A stretch of 64,000 nucleotides of DNA from CAYZZU01 sp964483105 (GTDB lineage: Bacteria > CG2-30-53-67), in NCBI GenBank assembly GCA_964483105.1, contig CAYZZU010000001.1, forward strand, positions 123,322-187,321. The letters are read 5' to 3'. The position numbers and the translations under genes were made by a program. The notes beneath the pieces were generated by a model. The model did no database searches. It worked only from the letters and a program-made list of their open reading frames with translations, and had not been told where the DNA came from. Within the stretch, counting starts at the first letter, position 1. The number at the start of each line of letters is the position of its first letter. Positions 1-8,943 of this stretch are shown in pieces.

Positions 1-1
1 G

Positions 2-388
2 CGGGAACGGTCCGGTTTTCGGGCCGTGTTGATCCGGTACAGCATCCGCGGGAAAACCGGACCGGTCCGTCTGTACGGGGTGTATCTGGTTCGCGGAAAA
101 ATCGGTGCGGCCCTGCTTGGAACGGCACAGTCAGGATTCTCCAGCCGTCTTGAACAGGACGTCCGTTTTGTTTTCGACAGTATCCGTACCCTTTCCGTAT
201 CCGAGGCCCGGCAGGTTCCGGTGTTGCGGATCCGGATTCATAAGGTACGGGCGGGAGATTCTCTCCGGAGTCTGGCAGAGCGGTATCTGGGCGACCCCTC
301 GAAAGGGAAGAAACTCGCCGAGATGAATGAAATGTTGCCGGGGCAGGTCCTGGTGCCCGGAACCGAAATCAAGGTGATCGCCTACTGA
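2..388 (+). CDS. C-terminal part of a LysM-containing protein, possibly an M48-type metalloprotease
   Basis: An open frame enters from the left edge and stops at 386-388, so only the C-terminus is visible. The last 50 or so residues form a LysM-like unit (HKVRAGDSLRSLAERYLGD, then an LVPGT segment), a fold that usually binds peptidoglycan. The preceding part resembles the C-terminal region of exported M48-family peptidases, which in related bacteria often end with this kind of unit. The HExxH zinc motif would lie outside the window, so the peptidase assignment is only a guess. The next gene starts 93 bases downstream on the same strand. Confidence 0.5.
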   Translation, partial: RERSGFRAVLIRYSIRGKTGPVRLYGVYLVRGKIGAALLGTAQSGFSSRLEQDVRFVFDSIRTLSVSEARQVPVLRIRIHKVRAGDSLRSLAERYLGDPSKGKKLAEMNEMLPGQVLVPGTEIKVIAY

Positions 389-481
389 AACCGATCTTTT
401 TGTAGCCGCGGGCGCGGGAGGCGGGGCTCGGAAGGTTCCCCGGATTTTCATGTACGGTGATGTCCTGGTGAAAGGAGTCAG

Positions 482-2416
482 ATGAACTACACAGGGATGA
501 AGGCGGGGGTTCAGCGTGGTCTGGTCGGAGGGATTCTCCTGGGTCTGTTTCTGCTTCTGTCCTGTACGACGGTCCGTTCCCCTCTCCGGACCGGAGACGT
601 CTCCTTTCCCGCCGGTGTTCGGGCCTATCAGAGTGGTCGATACCGGGATGCGGCGCGTTCGTTCACGGCTTTTATCGAGAACCATCCCGGTGATCCGCGT
701 CTCGCGGAGGCGCTGTTGAAACTGGGAGAGTCTCTAAGTGTGCTGAAGGAAAAAAACCGCGTCCGTGAGGTGCTCAGCCGCTTGATCCACGATTTTCCCG
801 GAACGGAGGAGGCGGAGCGGGGGAGGCTTCTCCTTGCCGGTGTGCTGTTTGAAGGGGGAGACGCCCAAGAGGCATTGGCTGTACTGCGGACTCTCTTTCG
901 TAAGGTCCGAAGTCCGGAGGTGAAGGCCGGGGCCTATCTCCTCCGGGGACGGATCCTTTTGAAGAAAGGTGAGACGGGGTTGGCCCTCTCCCAGTTTAAA
1001 AAGAGCCTTCTTGTATCCGGAGAGGGGAAAGAGAACCGTTCTTTCTATCATCAAATGGTCAAGGCCCTGGACGCGAGCTTGCCGGATCAGGATCTTAAGC
1101 GGTACGTTGATGAGAATCCGCATGGTTTTCCGGGTGATCTGTCACTCTATGTTCTGGGAATGCGCGCCTGGAAGGCCGGGGATTTAAACCGGGCATCACG
1201 GATTTTTGTGGATTTCTCCGATGCCTTTCCGGGGCACCCTCTCCTCGAAGATGCACGAAGATTCATGAACCGGGGGGTCCTCATGCAGGCGCTCTCCCCG
1301 GTCCGGCTCGGATGTATTCTCCCTCTTTCCGGCCCGTTGAAGGAAATCGGCAACCAGGTTCTTCAGGGGATTCAGCTCTCTCTGGATCGTTTTAACGGGA
1401 TGTTTCAGGAAGAAAAAGTCGGTCTGCTTGTCAAGGATTCGGGCGGAGATGCGTTCCGGGCAAAAATGGAGATGGAGGAACTGGCCCGGGACCCGGACGT
1501 GTTGGCCGTCATCGGTCCTCTGACCAGCCGGGCGGTGGTCGAGTCGGTCCCGGTGGCGGAAGAGCACCATCTACCCCTGATCACGCCGGCTGCCACGGCT
1601 GATGGGATCGGAGGGTTAGGGGACGATATCTTCAGAAACGCCATGACCAATGCCTCTCAGGGAAGGGCCATAGCCCGGTATGCGGTGGAAGAACTCGGGT
1701 TGCACTATTTTGTGGTGCTGTATCCCGACGACCGGTATGGAACGGAACTTGCCGATGTTTTTTCAGAAGAGATCATTCAGCTCGGTGGAGAGATTCTTTG
1801 TCAGGTTTCCTATAAACGGGGGTCCGTGGATTTCAAGCCGGAGATCAGGAAGATCATAGAGGTGGATATGGAGGGGATCCTCTCCCGCAACGCCGATATG
1901 ATTTCCCTGGATGACTACAGCAAGGAGGAGTGGTTCAGGAATTATTTCCCGAGTTTTGATGCGATTTATCTTCCCGGCTATGCCGAGGACGTTGGATTGA
2001 TTGTCCCCCAACTGGCCTACTATAATGTGGAACCGGTGCAATTGCTCGGCAGCCATCGCTGGAATTCCATGGAGTTGATTCGCCGCGGAGAACAGTACGT
2101 GGAAGGCGCTGTTTTTACGGACGGATTCTTTGTGAACAGCCCGCATACGGATATCTCCGAATTCGTGGACCGGTATCGCCGTTTCTCCGGGGAGGATCCC
2201 ACCCTCTTTTCGGCGCAGGCCTATGACTCCTCGGAAATGATTCTGCAGGTTCTCTTCAATGGGGCACGTTCCCGGGAGGGAATCCGGGAGGGGCTTCTGG
2301 CAATCCAGAATTTTCCCGGAGTTTCGGGATTGACCCGTGTCCTCCCCTCCGGGGAGATGGAAAAGGAACTCTTTCTGATCCGGGTGAATGAGGGAGGATT
2401 CCAACAGATCAATTAA
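482..2416 (+). CDS. Lipoprotein with TPR repeats and a periplasmic ligand-binding domain (LpoA/Leu-Ile-Val-binding type)
   Basis: 644 residues. The N-terminus is a lipoprotein signal peptide ending in a lipobox (LLLSC, Cys28). Residues about 45-240 look like tetratricopeptide-type helical repeats (QSGRYRDAARSFTAFIENHP is typical). Residues about 275-640 are a type I periplasmic-binding fold like the branched-chain amino-acid receptors (start GCILPLSGPLKEIG). TPR plus this fold in one lipoprotein is the plan of LpoA-type activators of penicillin-binding proteins and of related lipoproteins of unknown ligand. An AAGGAG ribosome site precedes the ATG at 482. No ABC transporter genes lie nearby, which argues against a transport receptor. 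The role is inferred from architecture only. Confidence 0.75.
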   Translation: MNYTGMKAGVQRGLVGGILLGLFLLLSCTTVRSPLRTGDVSFPAGVRAYQSGRYRDAARSFTAFIENHPGDPRLAEALLKLGESLSVLKEKNRVREVLSRLIHDFPGTEEAERGRLLLAGVLFEGGDAQEALAVLRTLFRKVRSPEVKAGAYLLRGRILLKKGETGLALSQFKKSLLVSGEGKENRSFYHQMVKALDASLPDQDLKRYVDENPHGFPGDLSLYVLGMRAWKAGDLNRASRIFVDFSDAFPGHPLLEDARRFMNRGVLMQALSPVRLGCILPLSGPLKEIGNQVLQGIQLSLDRFNGMFQEEKVGLLVKDSGGDAFRAKMEMEELARDPDVLAVIGPLTSRAVVESVPVAEEHHLPLITPAATADGIGGLGDDIFRNAMTNASQGRAIARYAVEELGLHYFVVLYPDDRYGTELADVFSEEIIQLGGEILCQVSYKRGSVDFKPEIRKIIEVDMEGILSRNADMISLDDYSKEEWFRNYFPSFDAIYLPGYAEDVGLIVPQLAYYNVEPVQLLGSHRWNSMELIRRGEQYVEGAVFTDGFFVNSPHTDISEFVDRYRRFSGEDPTLFSAQAYDSSEMILQVLFNGARSREGIREGLLAIQNFPGVSGLTRVLPSGEMEKELFLIRVNEGGFQQIN

Positions 2417-2420
2417 CGCC

Positions 2421-3296
2421 ATGGATATCTGGAGTTACATGGATACCGGGGCCTCCGATGCGGGGTTCAACATGGCTGTGGATGAGATGCTTCTCCATGG
2501 GATGAGGGCGCCTCATGCCAGACCCGTGCTCCGATTCTATGCCTGGTCGGTGCCCGCCATCACGGTGGGGTATTTTCAGGATGTCCTGCGTGATTTTCAT
2601 TTCGATGAATGTCAGAAACGGGGCTGGGATGTGGTTCGGCGTCTTACCGGCGGCCGGGCTGTGTTTCATGACGACGAATTGACCTATAGCGTGATTCTCC
2701 CGGATTCCGCGCCCGCCGCTGCGGGAGGGGTCCTGGAGAGCTACCGGAGTCTCAGCCGGGGGCTGCTTCAGGGGCTGCGGGATATCGGGGTGAATGCCGA
2801 ACTGGTTTCGTTCCACGGGCGCAGGGGAACCGCTCGTGGAACCGGTTCGGGTTCTCCGAACTGTTTCGCGTCGGCTTCATGGTATGAAATCAAGGTGGGA
2901 AACAGGAAGCTGGTCGGAAGCGCCCAACGCAGGTTGCGGTACGGGATTCTGCAACAGGGATCGATCCTGATTTCCACAAGGAGGTTTCATGAATTTCATG
3001 AAGTTTTCCGGAAATCTTCCGATAAGAGAACCGGAAAGAGACCGGTTTCACATCCAGCCATGACCTCCTTGACGGAGGTACTCAACCGGCCGGTCGATCT
3101 CGATCTTCTGAAACTGGCGTTGCTGAAAGGGTTCCAGTCCACCCAGGGGGTCCGCTTCGAGCCCAGGGCATTGGATGATGAGGATCTCAGAGGGGTGCGT
3201 CGGTTTCAAATCGCCCGCTATCAGAGAAAAGAGTGGAATCTTTACCGGCGGAGTCCAAGGATCATGGCCGGGAGTTTCTTGAATCATCCGTCTTGA
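2421..3296 (+). CDS. Lipoate/octanoate-protein ligase family (LplA/LipM-like)
   Basis: 291 residues starting at the second possible ATG, which gives the usual family N-terminus (WSYMDTGASDAGFNMAVDEM). Family motifs are clear: RRLTGGRAVFHDDELTYS near residues 73-90, and an NRKLVGSAQRR segment near 161-171 with Lys163. Cys148 in an NCFAS context followed by SWYE is the arrangement of LipM-type octanoyltransferases, where that cysteine carries the acyl group. I therefore favour octanoyl transfer over ATP-dependent lipoate ligation. It would supply the octanoylated protein used by LipA, encoded at 18812. It begins 4 bases after the lipoprotein gene, so the two are probably cotranscribed. Ligase versus transferase cannot be settled here. 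Confidence 0.82.
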   Translation: MDIWSYMDTGASDAGFNMAVDEMLLHGMRAPHARPVLRFYAWSVPAITVGYFQDVLRDFHFDECQKRGWDVVRRLTGGRAVFHDDELTYSVILPDSAPAAAGGVLESYRSLSRGLLQGLRDIGVNAELVSFHGRRGTARGTGSGSPNCFASASWYEIKVGNRKLVGSAQRRLRYGILQQGSILISTRRFHEFHEVFRKSSDKRTGKRPVSHPAMTSLTEVLNRPVDLDLLKLALLKGFQSTQGVRFEPRALDDEDLRGVRRFQIARYQRKEWNLYRRSPRIMAGSFLNHPS

Positions 3297-3322
3297 CACC
3301 CTGAAAAGGCGCGTGTTATTCT
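3293..3322 (+). promoter_or_regulatory. Sigma-70-type promoter for the TPR gene
   Basis: A consensus -35 TTGACA (3293-3298) is followed after 18 bases by TATTCT (3317-3322). The -35 box overlaps the stop codon of the preceding gene. It would drive the TPR gene at 3455 with a leader of roughly 125 bases. Confidence 0.5.
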
Positions 3323-3355
3323 TTATAAATAAAGAGTATTTTCCCATGGTTGAGG

Positions 3356-3367
3356 AAGAATATTCTT
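3356..3367. promoter_or_regulatory. Perfect 12-base palindrome in the TPR gene leader
   Basis: AAGAATATTCTT is an exact palindrome about 35 bases downstream of the predicted -10 box and about 90 bases before the start codon. It could be a repressor operator. No regulator family is identified, and a palindrome this short may be chance. Confidence 0.25.
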
Positions 3368-3454
3368 GATTTCTCACACCCAGGACCGATTTGCTGATTC
3401 TGCCGGATCCATCTGTTTGCAGGGATGGGTTCGGATCCAGTGCAGAGAGGTGTC

Positions 3455-6337
3455 ATGAAATTCTTCGGTTTCACGAAAAACAAGGAAGAGAAGAAGAAAA
3501 ACAAGGTGCTTCAGAAGGCGCAGAAATACGCGCGCAAGGGACAGATCCAAAAAGCCGTGTCGGAATGGGAGAGCCTTCTGAAAAACAAGAATGATGACGC
3601 CAACATCTACAACACCATCGGGGATCTTTATCTGAAGGGCAAGCGGAAGGAAGATGCGATCGAAGCCTATCGAAAGGCGTCAACCCTCTACTGGGATTCC
3701 GGTTTTTCCCTGAAAGCGATCGCCATTAATAAGAAGATTTTGAAGATCGATCCCCGGAATCTTGACGCGCTGAACTGCATGGCACGGCTGCACCGGGAAC
3801 GTGGGATGATCAGCAATGCCAAGGAGTGCTATCTCACAATCGCAAGTTACCACCTGAAATCCGGGTCCCATGATCAGGCCTTGGAGGCGTATCAGAACAT
3901 TGTGGATATGGATCCGAAGAACCTCAAGGTCAAGATGGGACTGGCCGAGCTCTATCTGAAAGAGGGGATGGCGCAGGAGGCCTCCCAGGTCTATGGGGAA
4001 GTGATCGGGACGCTTCTGGATCAATCCAGGATTGACGATGCGGAGAAACTGTGCCGGAGTCTGGAGGAGAGCCGCCTCGATCCGGAGAACATCCTGGTCT
4101 ATATGGCCCGGATTCATCTGGTGCGGGGACGAATTTCGGAGGCCTCGGCGTGTCTCGACAAACTGGAAGAGAGCTCGGAGGAGAATCCGGAGATTTACGT
4201 GCTCAAGGCGGAAGTCCTGATCCGGCAGGGGAAGACCCGGGAGGGAATGGCGCTTCTCCGGTCCATGGAACGGAGCAGGATCACGGAGCATTCCCATCTC
4301 ACGGTTTTCCAGGTCCTCCTGGACGCCGGAGAGTTTGATGAAGCGATCGGGTTTTCCAATGAGCTCTTTGACCGTTTCTCCGAGTCGGGACGTTTCGAAG
4401 AGCTCCTGGGAATGTACCGGAAGGTTCTTGAACACGATCCGGGCAATCTCTCCGCCCATCAGAAGATCGTGGGTCTTCTCACCAAGTTGAACCGGAGCCG
4501 GGAGGTAGTCGGGCACTACAGGGATATGGGCAGGATTTACGCCGATGCCGGTCGGATCGAGGAGGCCCGGAATGTGTATGAGAAGTTGCTGGAACTGGAT
4601 CCCGATGATCAGGAGGTCCGGAACCGGCTGCGGGAATTACAGGAAAAACCGGCCCGATCGTCGGGGATGGAATCCGGTGAGGTTCTCCTGGAGACCGGGG
4701 AGAAGGCGGAACCCGCGGGTGCCGATTCGGACTCTTCCGGGTTTCAGGAAGACGGGATGGTGATTGAAACCTTTGAGCCTTCGGCAATGGAAGAGGAAGC
4801 GGAGTCTTCCGTTATCACTCAGGATGGAGAAGTCCTGCTTTCCGAACAGGATACGTCCCCTTCGTCGGCCGTGGAAGAGGGGACGCACCGGGAAACCTGG
4901 ATCACAGACAATCTGACCGAAGCCGATGTGTATATCAAGTACGGTCATTTTGATCGGGCATTATCGAATCTGCGGAAAAACCTGGAGGCGGATCCGAAGA
5001 ATATTCCGACTCATGACCGGCTTCTCAAAATCTATGTGGAGCAGGGGAAGATTGAGGAGCAGGTCCAGACCTTGATGACTCTTGCCGGCCTTTACCGGGA
5101 GAAGGGAAACGCTTCTCAATTCGAGGATGCTTTGAACGAGGTCTTGACCCTGGATCCCGGGAACCGGGAGGCCCGGGCACTGCTTGAGGAAGGGGGGCGC
5201 GCGCTTTCTTCATCGGCTTTTGGTGAAGTTCCGCTTGAGAACGACAGTCTGAACTTCGAGTTTGAGCAGGAATCGCTCCGGCCGGAGGAAGCCGGGTCCG
5301 TTCCGGATGCGAAGGATCAGGAGGGAACCGGTCATGAGGTGATTCCGGAAGGGAGCGTTGATGAATGGATCGAGGAGGGGAACTTCTATCTCCAGCACGG
5401 GATGGTGGAAGAGGCCCGGGCGGTGTATGAGAAGATCCTCGCTTCTTTCCCGGATCGTCAGGACATCGCCGAACAGCTCCGGAAGATCCGGGACGACGTC
5501 AGTGTGGAGTCCGGGCAGGAGGAGGAGTCCATTGAGGTTGTATCCGTGGGGGGAGAAGAATCACCGGATCCCGGAAGTGCGTTCTCCGAACCGGTTTTCC
5601 CGGAGGCGGAGATGTCATTCGAAGAAACGCCGGCCGCGACAGACCCGGCGCAGGGGACTCCTTCGGCGGACTTTGTGGATTTTGCCGCCGAGCTCCGCGA
5701 GGAGATCGACACGACCTTCGCAGAAACGGCTCCGGCGGACGACGGGACGCCTTCCGGGAACGGAAAGGACCCTTCGGATTTTGGCGCTGAGATCCGCCGG
5801 GAAGTGGAAGACTCGATTGCTTTCGACGAACATACGTTCGGAGAAAACGACGTGATGGATATCTTCAACGAATTCCGGCGGGGGGTTCAAAGAGAGCTCG
5901 GAGACGAGGATCACGAAACGCACTACAATCTGGGGATCGCCTATCTGGAGATGGGACTGATTGACGAGGCCAGCGAGGAGTTTTCCATCGCGTCTCAGGA
6001 CCCGCAGCGCCTGATGGACTGTATCACCATGATCGGTCTGTGCTGTATCCAGAAGGGAGACTATGAAAAGGCCCTCAATGAACTGGAGCGTGGTCTTGCG
6101 ATCAAGGGGCGGACTGATGAGGAATACATCGGTCTCCGGTACGAGATCGCGAAGGTCTATGAACATCTGGGAGACACGGAAAAGGCCGTTCAGGAACTGC
6201 TTGCGATTCATGAAATCAATGCCGGATACCGGGATGTAGCCCGGAAACTGGAGAGCCTTGGCGTGACCCGCCTGAGGCAGACTGATTCCGTTGGTACCAC
6301 TCTTCCCGGCAAGAGAGACAAGGTATCCTACCTCTGA
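3455..6337 (+). CDS. Large cytoplasmic tetratricopeptide-repeat protein
   Basis: 960 residues, starting at the ATG after an AGAGAGGT ribosome site rather than at the upstream in-frame ATG at 3425. There is no signal peptide; the N-terminus is lysine-rich (KNKEEKKKNK). Many TPR-like units fill residues 20-400. Shorter TPR blocks near 500-590 and 660-710 are separated by long acidic low-complexity linkers rich in Glu, Ser and Pro. A further TPR block closes the protein. Such proteins are scaffolds for protein-protein contacts; the partner is unknown. The gene is followed 52 bases later by an ExeA-type ATPase, and the pair is probably cotranscribed, so the TPR protein may organise an envelope or secretion-related ATPase. 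Function not recognised. Confidence 0.8.
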   Translation: MKFFGFTKNKEEKKKNKVLQKAQKYARKGQIQKAVSEWESLLKNKNDDANIYNTIGDLYLKGKRKEDAIEAYRKASTLYWDSGFSLKAIAINKKILKIDPRNLDALNCMARLHRERGMISNAKECYLTIASYHLKSGSHDQALEAYQNIVDMDPKNLKVKMGLAELYLKEGMAQEASQVYGEVIGTLLDQSRIDDAEKLCRSLEESRLDPENILVYMARIHLVRGRISEASACLDKLEESSEENPEIYVLKAEVLIRQGKTREGMALLRSMERSRITEHSHLTVFQVLLDAGEFDEAIGFSNELFDRFSESGRFEELLGMYRKVLEHDPGNLSAHQKIVGLLTKLNRSREVVGHYRDMGRIYADAGRIEEARNVYEKLLELDPDDQEVRNRLRELQEKPARSSGMESGEVLLETGEKAEPAGADSDSSGFQEDGMVIETFEPSAMEEEAESSVITQDGEVLLSEQDTSPSSAVEEGTHRETWITDNLTEADVYIKYGHFDRALSNLRKNLEADPKNIPTHDRLLKIYVEQGKIEEQVQTLMTLAGLYREKGNASQFEDALNEVLTLDPGNREARALLEEGGRALSSSAFGEVPLENDSLNFEFEQESLRPEEAGSVPDAKDQEGTGHEVIPEGSVDEWIEEGNFYLQHGMVEEARAVYEKILASFPDRQDIAEQLRKIRDDVSVESGQEEESIEVVSVGGEESPDPGSAFSEPVFPEAEMSFEETPAATDPAQGTPSADFVDFAAELREEIDTTFAETAPADDGTPSGNGKDPSDFGAEIRREVEDSIAFDEHTFGENDVMDIFNEFRRGVQRELGDEDHETHYNLGIAYLEMGLIDEASEEFSIASQDPQRLMDCITMIGLCCIQKGDYEKALNELERGLAIKGRTDEEYIGLRYEIAKVYEHLGDTEKAVQELLAIHEINAGYRDVARKLESLGVTRLRQTDSVGTTLPGKRDKVSYL

Positions 6338-6389
6338 TGACCCCGTGCCCCGATTTCCGGGGAGCCTGAATTCATGGATGGAGACCCCA

Positions 6390-7283
6390 ATGAGTGTTCT
6401 GGAATTCTACAGGCTGCAGGGACAGCCCTTTTCTAATTCGCCGGACAACCGGTTTTACTTCAAAAGTGAGCAGCATTCGGAAGCGTTGCTCCGGTTAAGA
6501 TATGCCGTGGATTCCATGAAAGGACTTGCGGTTCTGATCGGGGATATCGGAACCGGAAAGACGACCCTGGCCCGACGGATGCTGGAGGAGCTTCCTGAAG
6601 AGCAGTACGAGTCGGCCCTGCTGATTATCATTCATTCCAGCGTGACGGCTGAATGGCTCCTCAAGAAGATTTCCGTTCAGCTCGGCGTTCGGAATGTAGC
6701 GGACAACAAGGTCGAGATCCTGGGGCAGCTCTTTCAGCGGTTGGCACGGATTCACGAAGAGGGCCGCAAGCCGGTTGTCTTGATTGATGAGGCCCAGATG
6801 TTGAAGAGCCGGGACCTGATGGAGGAGTTCCGGGGATTGCTGAATATTGAAAACGCCGATGGGAAACTCCTGTCCTTCGTGTTTTTCGGAATGCCGGGGT
6901 TGGATGATTGCCTGGCGCTGGACCCCCCCCTGGAGCAGCGGGTTGCCGTGAAATATAAGCTGCGTTCTCTTTCTCCCCGGACCACGGAGGCTTACATCCG
7001 CCACCGGCTCAAGGTCGCCGGGTGTGAACGGGAGCTCTTTACACCCGATGCCTATCACGCGATTCAGGAACATTCCCAGGGGATTCCCCGGTTGATCAAT
7101 ACACTTTGCGACAATGCCCTCTTTGAGGGGTTTCTGGTGAAAAAGGAGGTGATTGACGCAAAGATGATTACCGAGATCGCCGGGGATCTGGACCTGGACA
7201 GAAAACCTTTGGGGATGTTGCGGGAAACCGACGAGGACGTGGATCGTATCATCGAGCGGATCGGCGAAGAAGCGAAGTCCTGA
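6390..7283 (+). CDS. AAA ATPase of the ExeA/GspA type
   Basis: 297 residues. The N-terminus (EFYRLQGQPFSNSPDNRFYF) is the hallmark of ExeA-like ATPases. Walker A is GDIGTGKT (51-58) and Walker B is VVLIDEAQ (129-136). A C-terminal helical domain contains GIPRLINTLCDNAL. In type II secretion ExeA works with ExeB on secretin assembly, but many stand-alone homologues have unknown partners and related folds occur in transposition ATPases. No secretin or transposase is seen nearby, and no peptidoglycan-binding tail is present. ATG 6390 is preferred; an in-frame ATG at 6378 is possible. It probably shares a transcript with the TPR gene. Confidence 0.8.
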   Translation: MSVLEFYRLQGQPFSNSPDNRFYFKSEQHSEALLRLRYAVDSMKGLAVLIGDIGTGKTTLARRMLEELPEEQYESALLIIIHSSVTAEWLLKKISVQLGVRNVADNKVEILGQLFQRLARIHEEGRKPVVLIDEAQMLKSRDLMEEFRGLLNIENADGKLLSFVFFGMPGLDDCLALDPPLEQRVAVKYKLRSLSPRTTEAYIRHRLKVAGCERELFTPDAYHAIQEHSQGIPRLINTLCDNALFEGFLVKKEVIDAKMITEIAGDLDLDRKPLGMLRETDEDVDRIIERIGEEAKS

Positions 7284-7341
7284 TTTTCCCGCCTGATTTT
7301 TGGTCTTGCCGCCTTCCTTTCTTTGTGCTATTTTTACAGAC

Positions 7342-7908
7342 ATGCCGATGAATCGCTCAACCCTGCGAGGGAAAAATGCGCGTTCGGATGAGACCGGGTC
7401 TTCACCGCGCGGACCGGAGCCTCTCCTGCAGCAGGCCATCAGCTCCGGCGCGCAGGATTCCCTGGTGATCTCCACCGGTACGATCGTCGTCTCCTCCTGG
7501 GTTCAATGGAAATGCCGGTATGGTTGTGAAGATTATGGGAAGAGATCGACCTGTCCTCCTTATACTCCCTCCTGGCGTGAGACGGGAAGGCTTCTTCGTG
7601 AATATTCCCGTGCCATTCTGATCCGGTCCGATCAGAGTTTCCGGATCCGTTATCTGGCCTACCTTCTGGAACGTGAGGCCTATCTCCTGGGCTATTACAA
7701 GGCCTTCGGAATGGGGGCTGGTCCCTGCGGCCTCTGTGATACCTGTGACGTTCGGTCTCCCTGCAGACGACCCCGTGAGGCGCGGCCCGCCATGGAAGCC
7801 TGCGGGATCGACGTGTATGAAACGGTGCGGCGGAACGGCTTTCACCTTTCCCCCCTTCGGGATCGGGAGGATCCGCAGCAAAGTTTCGGCCTCGTTCTGT
7901 TGGAGTGA
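7342..7908 (+). CDS. DUF2284 cysteine-rich metal-binding protein
   Basis: 188 residues. The pattern CRYGCEDYGKRSTCPPYTPS (Cys58, 62, 71) and a second cluster GPCGLCDTCDVRSPCRRP define the DUF2284 family, small cytoplasmic proteins thought to bind a metal or iron-sulfur cluster and found mostly in anaerobes. Biochemical function is unknown. It is followed 3 bases later by an O-methyltransferase gene, so translation is probably coupled. Start chosen at ATG 7342; ATG 7348 is also in frame. Confidence 0.8.
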   Translation: MPMNRSTLRGKNARSDETGSSPRGPEPLLQQAISSGAQDSLVISTGTIVVSSWVQWKCRYGCEDYGKRSTCPPYTPSWRETGRLLREYSRAILIRSDQSFRIRYLAYLLEREAYLLGYYKAFGMGAGPCGLCDTCDVRSPCRRPREARPAMEACGIDVYETVRRNGFHLSPLRDREDPQQSFGLVLLE

Positions 7909-7911
7909 GAA

Positions 7912-8925
7912 ATGAGAGAATTCAACGACCGTCCCGTGGAGATGCTCCGGGAGATCAGTATCTCCTATTGGAAATCACAGGTCCTGTTCGCCTCCGTCAG
8001 GCTGGGGCTTTTCCCGGCGATCGGGGAGGCGGCCCGTACGACTTCGGCCCTTTCCGGGGAGCTCGGCTTGGATCCCGATGCCCTGGATCGCCTCCTTCTT
8101 TCTCTGACCGCGCTCGGACTTCTGAGACAGTCGGAAGCGGGCTATTCCATACCGGAGGAGTTCCGTCCCTATCTCACGTCTGAGGGGGGAAAAGACTTTA
8201 GGGCGGCTGTGGCGCATATGGATCATCTTCAGACGAACTGGATGCGTCTGGACGAATCCGTGCGGAGCGGGAAACCCGTGGCCTATGATCAGGAAATTCC
8301 CGCTGGAGAGCTTCAGGTGAAGACTGAGGCCTTTATGGCGGCGATGGAGTCGATCGCATCCCATGTCGCTTCGGCCGTCGTCCGAGAGTTCCCCCTGCAT
8401 GGGGAGGAAGAGATCCTCGATCTGGGATGCGGGCCCGGGACCTATTTCAGAAGATTTCTGAAGGCTTATCCCGGGGTTCGTGCCACGGCCGTGGATACCG
8501 ATGAGGTCATTCCGATCACGCGGCGTCATGTTCAACAGGATGAGCTGGAAGAGCGCGTGACCTTTCGTGCGGGGGATTTCCGGGACCTTCCTCTGGGAGA
8601 ATCCCGTTATGACCTCGTCCTTCTCTCCAATGTTCTGCATATCTATTCCCGCGACGAATTTCTCCGGATGTCCGGCCCGATCTACGCCTCTCTCCGTCCC
8701 GGAGGTCACCTCCTGGTGAACGATTTCTTCACGGATGACTCCGGGACCCGCCCCCTCTGGGGCGCGCTCTTTTCCCTGAATATGCTCCTCAATACCGTCA
8801 GTGGGAGAAACTACCGCCTCCAGGAAGGGGTGGAGATGCTGGAAAGGGCTGGTTTTGTCGGGATCGATTCCAGACCGCTCTGCCTGGATTCCACTCTTCT
8901 GATCGGACGCAAACCGCTTCCCTGA
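7912..8925 (+). CDS. SAM-dependent O-methyltransferase (acetylserotonin/hydroxyneurosporene type)
   Basis: 337 residues. The N-terminal 90 residues look like the winged-helix dimerisation domain of this family (GLFPAIGEAARTTSALSGEL). The C-terminal Rossmann domain has motif I, LDLGCGPGTYFR, near 169-180, followed by TAVD and later LLSNVLHIYSRDEFLRM. Members methylate hydroxyl groups on small aromatic or polyketide-like substrates. The substrate is unknown. The tight spacing with the DUF2284 gene suggests the two act together. An ATG directly after the DUF2284 stop is used. Confidence 0.82.
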   Translation: MREFNDRPVEMLREISISYWKSQVLFASVRLGLFPAIGEAARTTSALSGELGLDPDALDRLLLSLTALGLLRQSEAGYSIPEEFRPYLTSEGGKDFRAAVAHMDHLQTNWMRLDESVRSGKPVAYDQEIPAGELQVKTEAFMAAMESIASHVASAVVREFPLHGEEEILDLGCGPGTYFRRFLKAYPGVRATAVDTDEVIPITRRHVQQDELEERVTFRAGDFRDLPLGESRYDLVLLSNVLHIYSRDEFLRMSGPIYASLRPGGHLLVNDFFTDDSGTRPLWGALFSLNMLLNTVSGRNYRLQEGVEMLERAGFVGIDSRPLCLDSTLLIGRKPLP

Positions 8926-8943
8926 ATCCGTGCCTGCGTGAGC

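Noticed and set aside
6390..7283. ExeA-like ATPase as a transposition gene (TnsC/IstB type)
   Set aside because: No transposase, terminal repeats or target duplication nearby; the N-terminal signature is that of ExeA.
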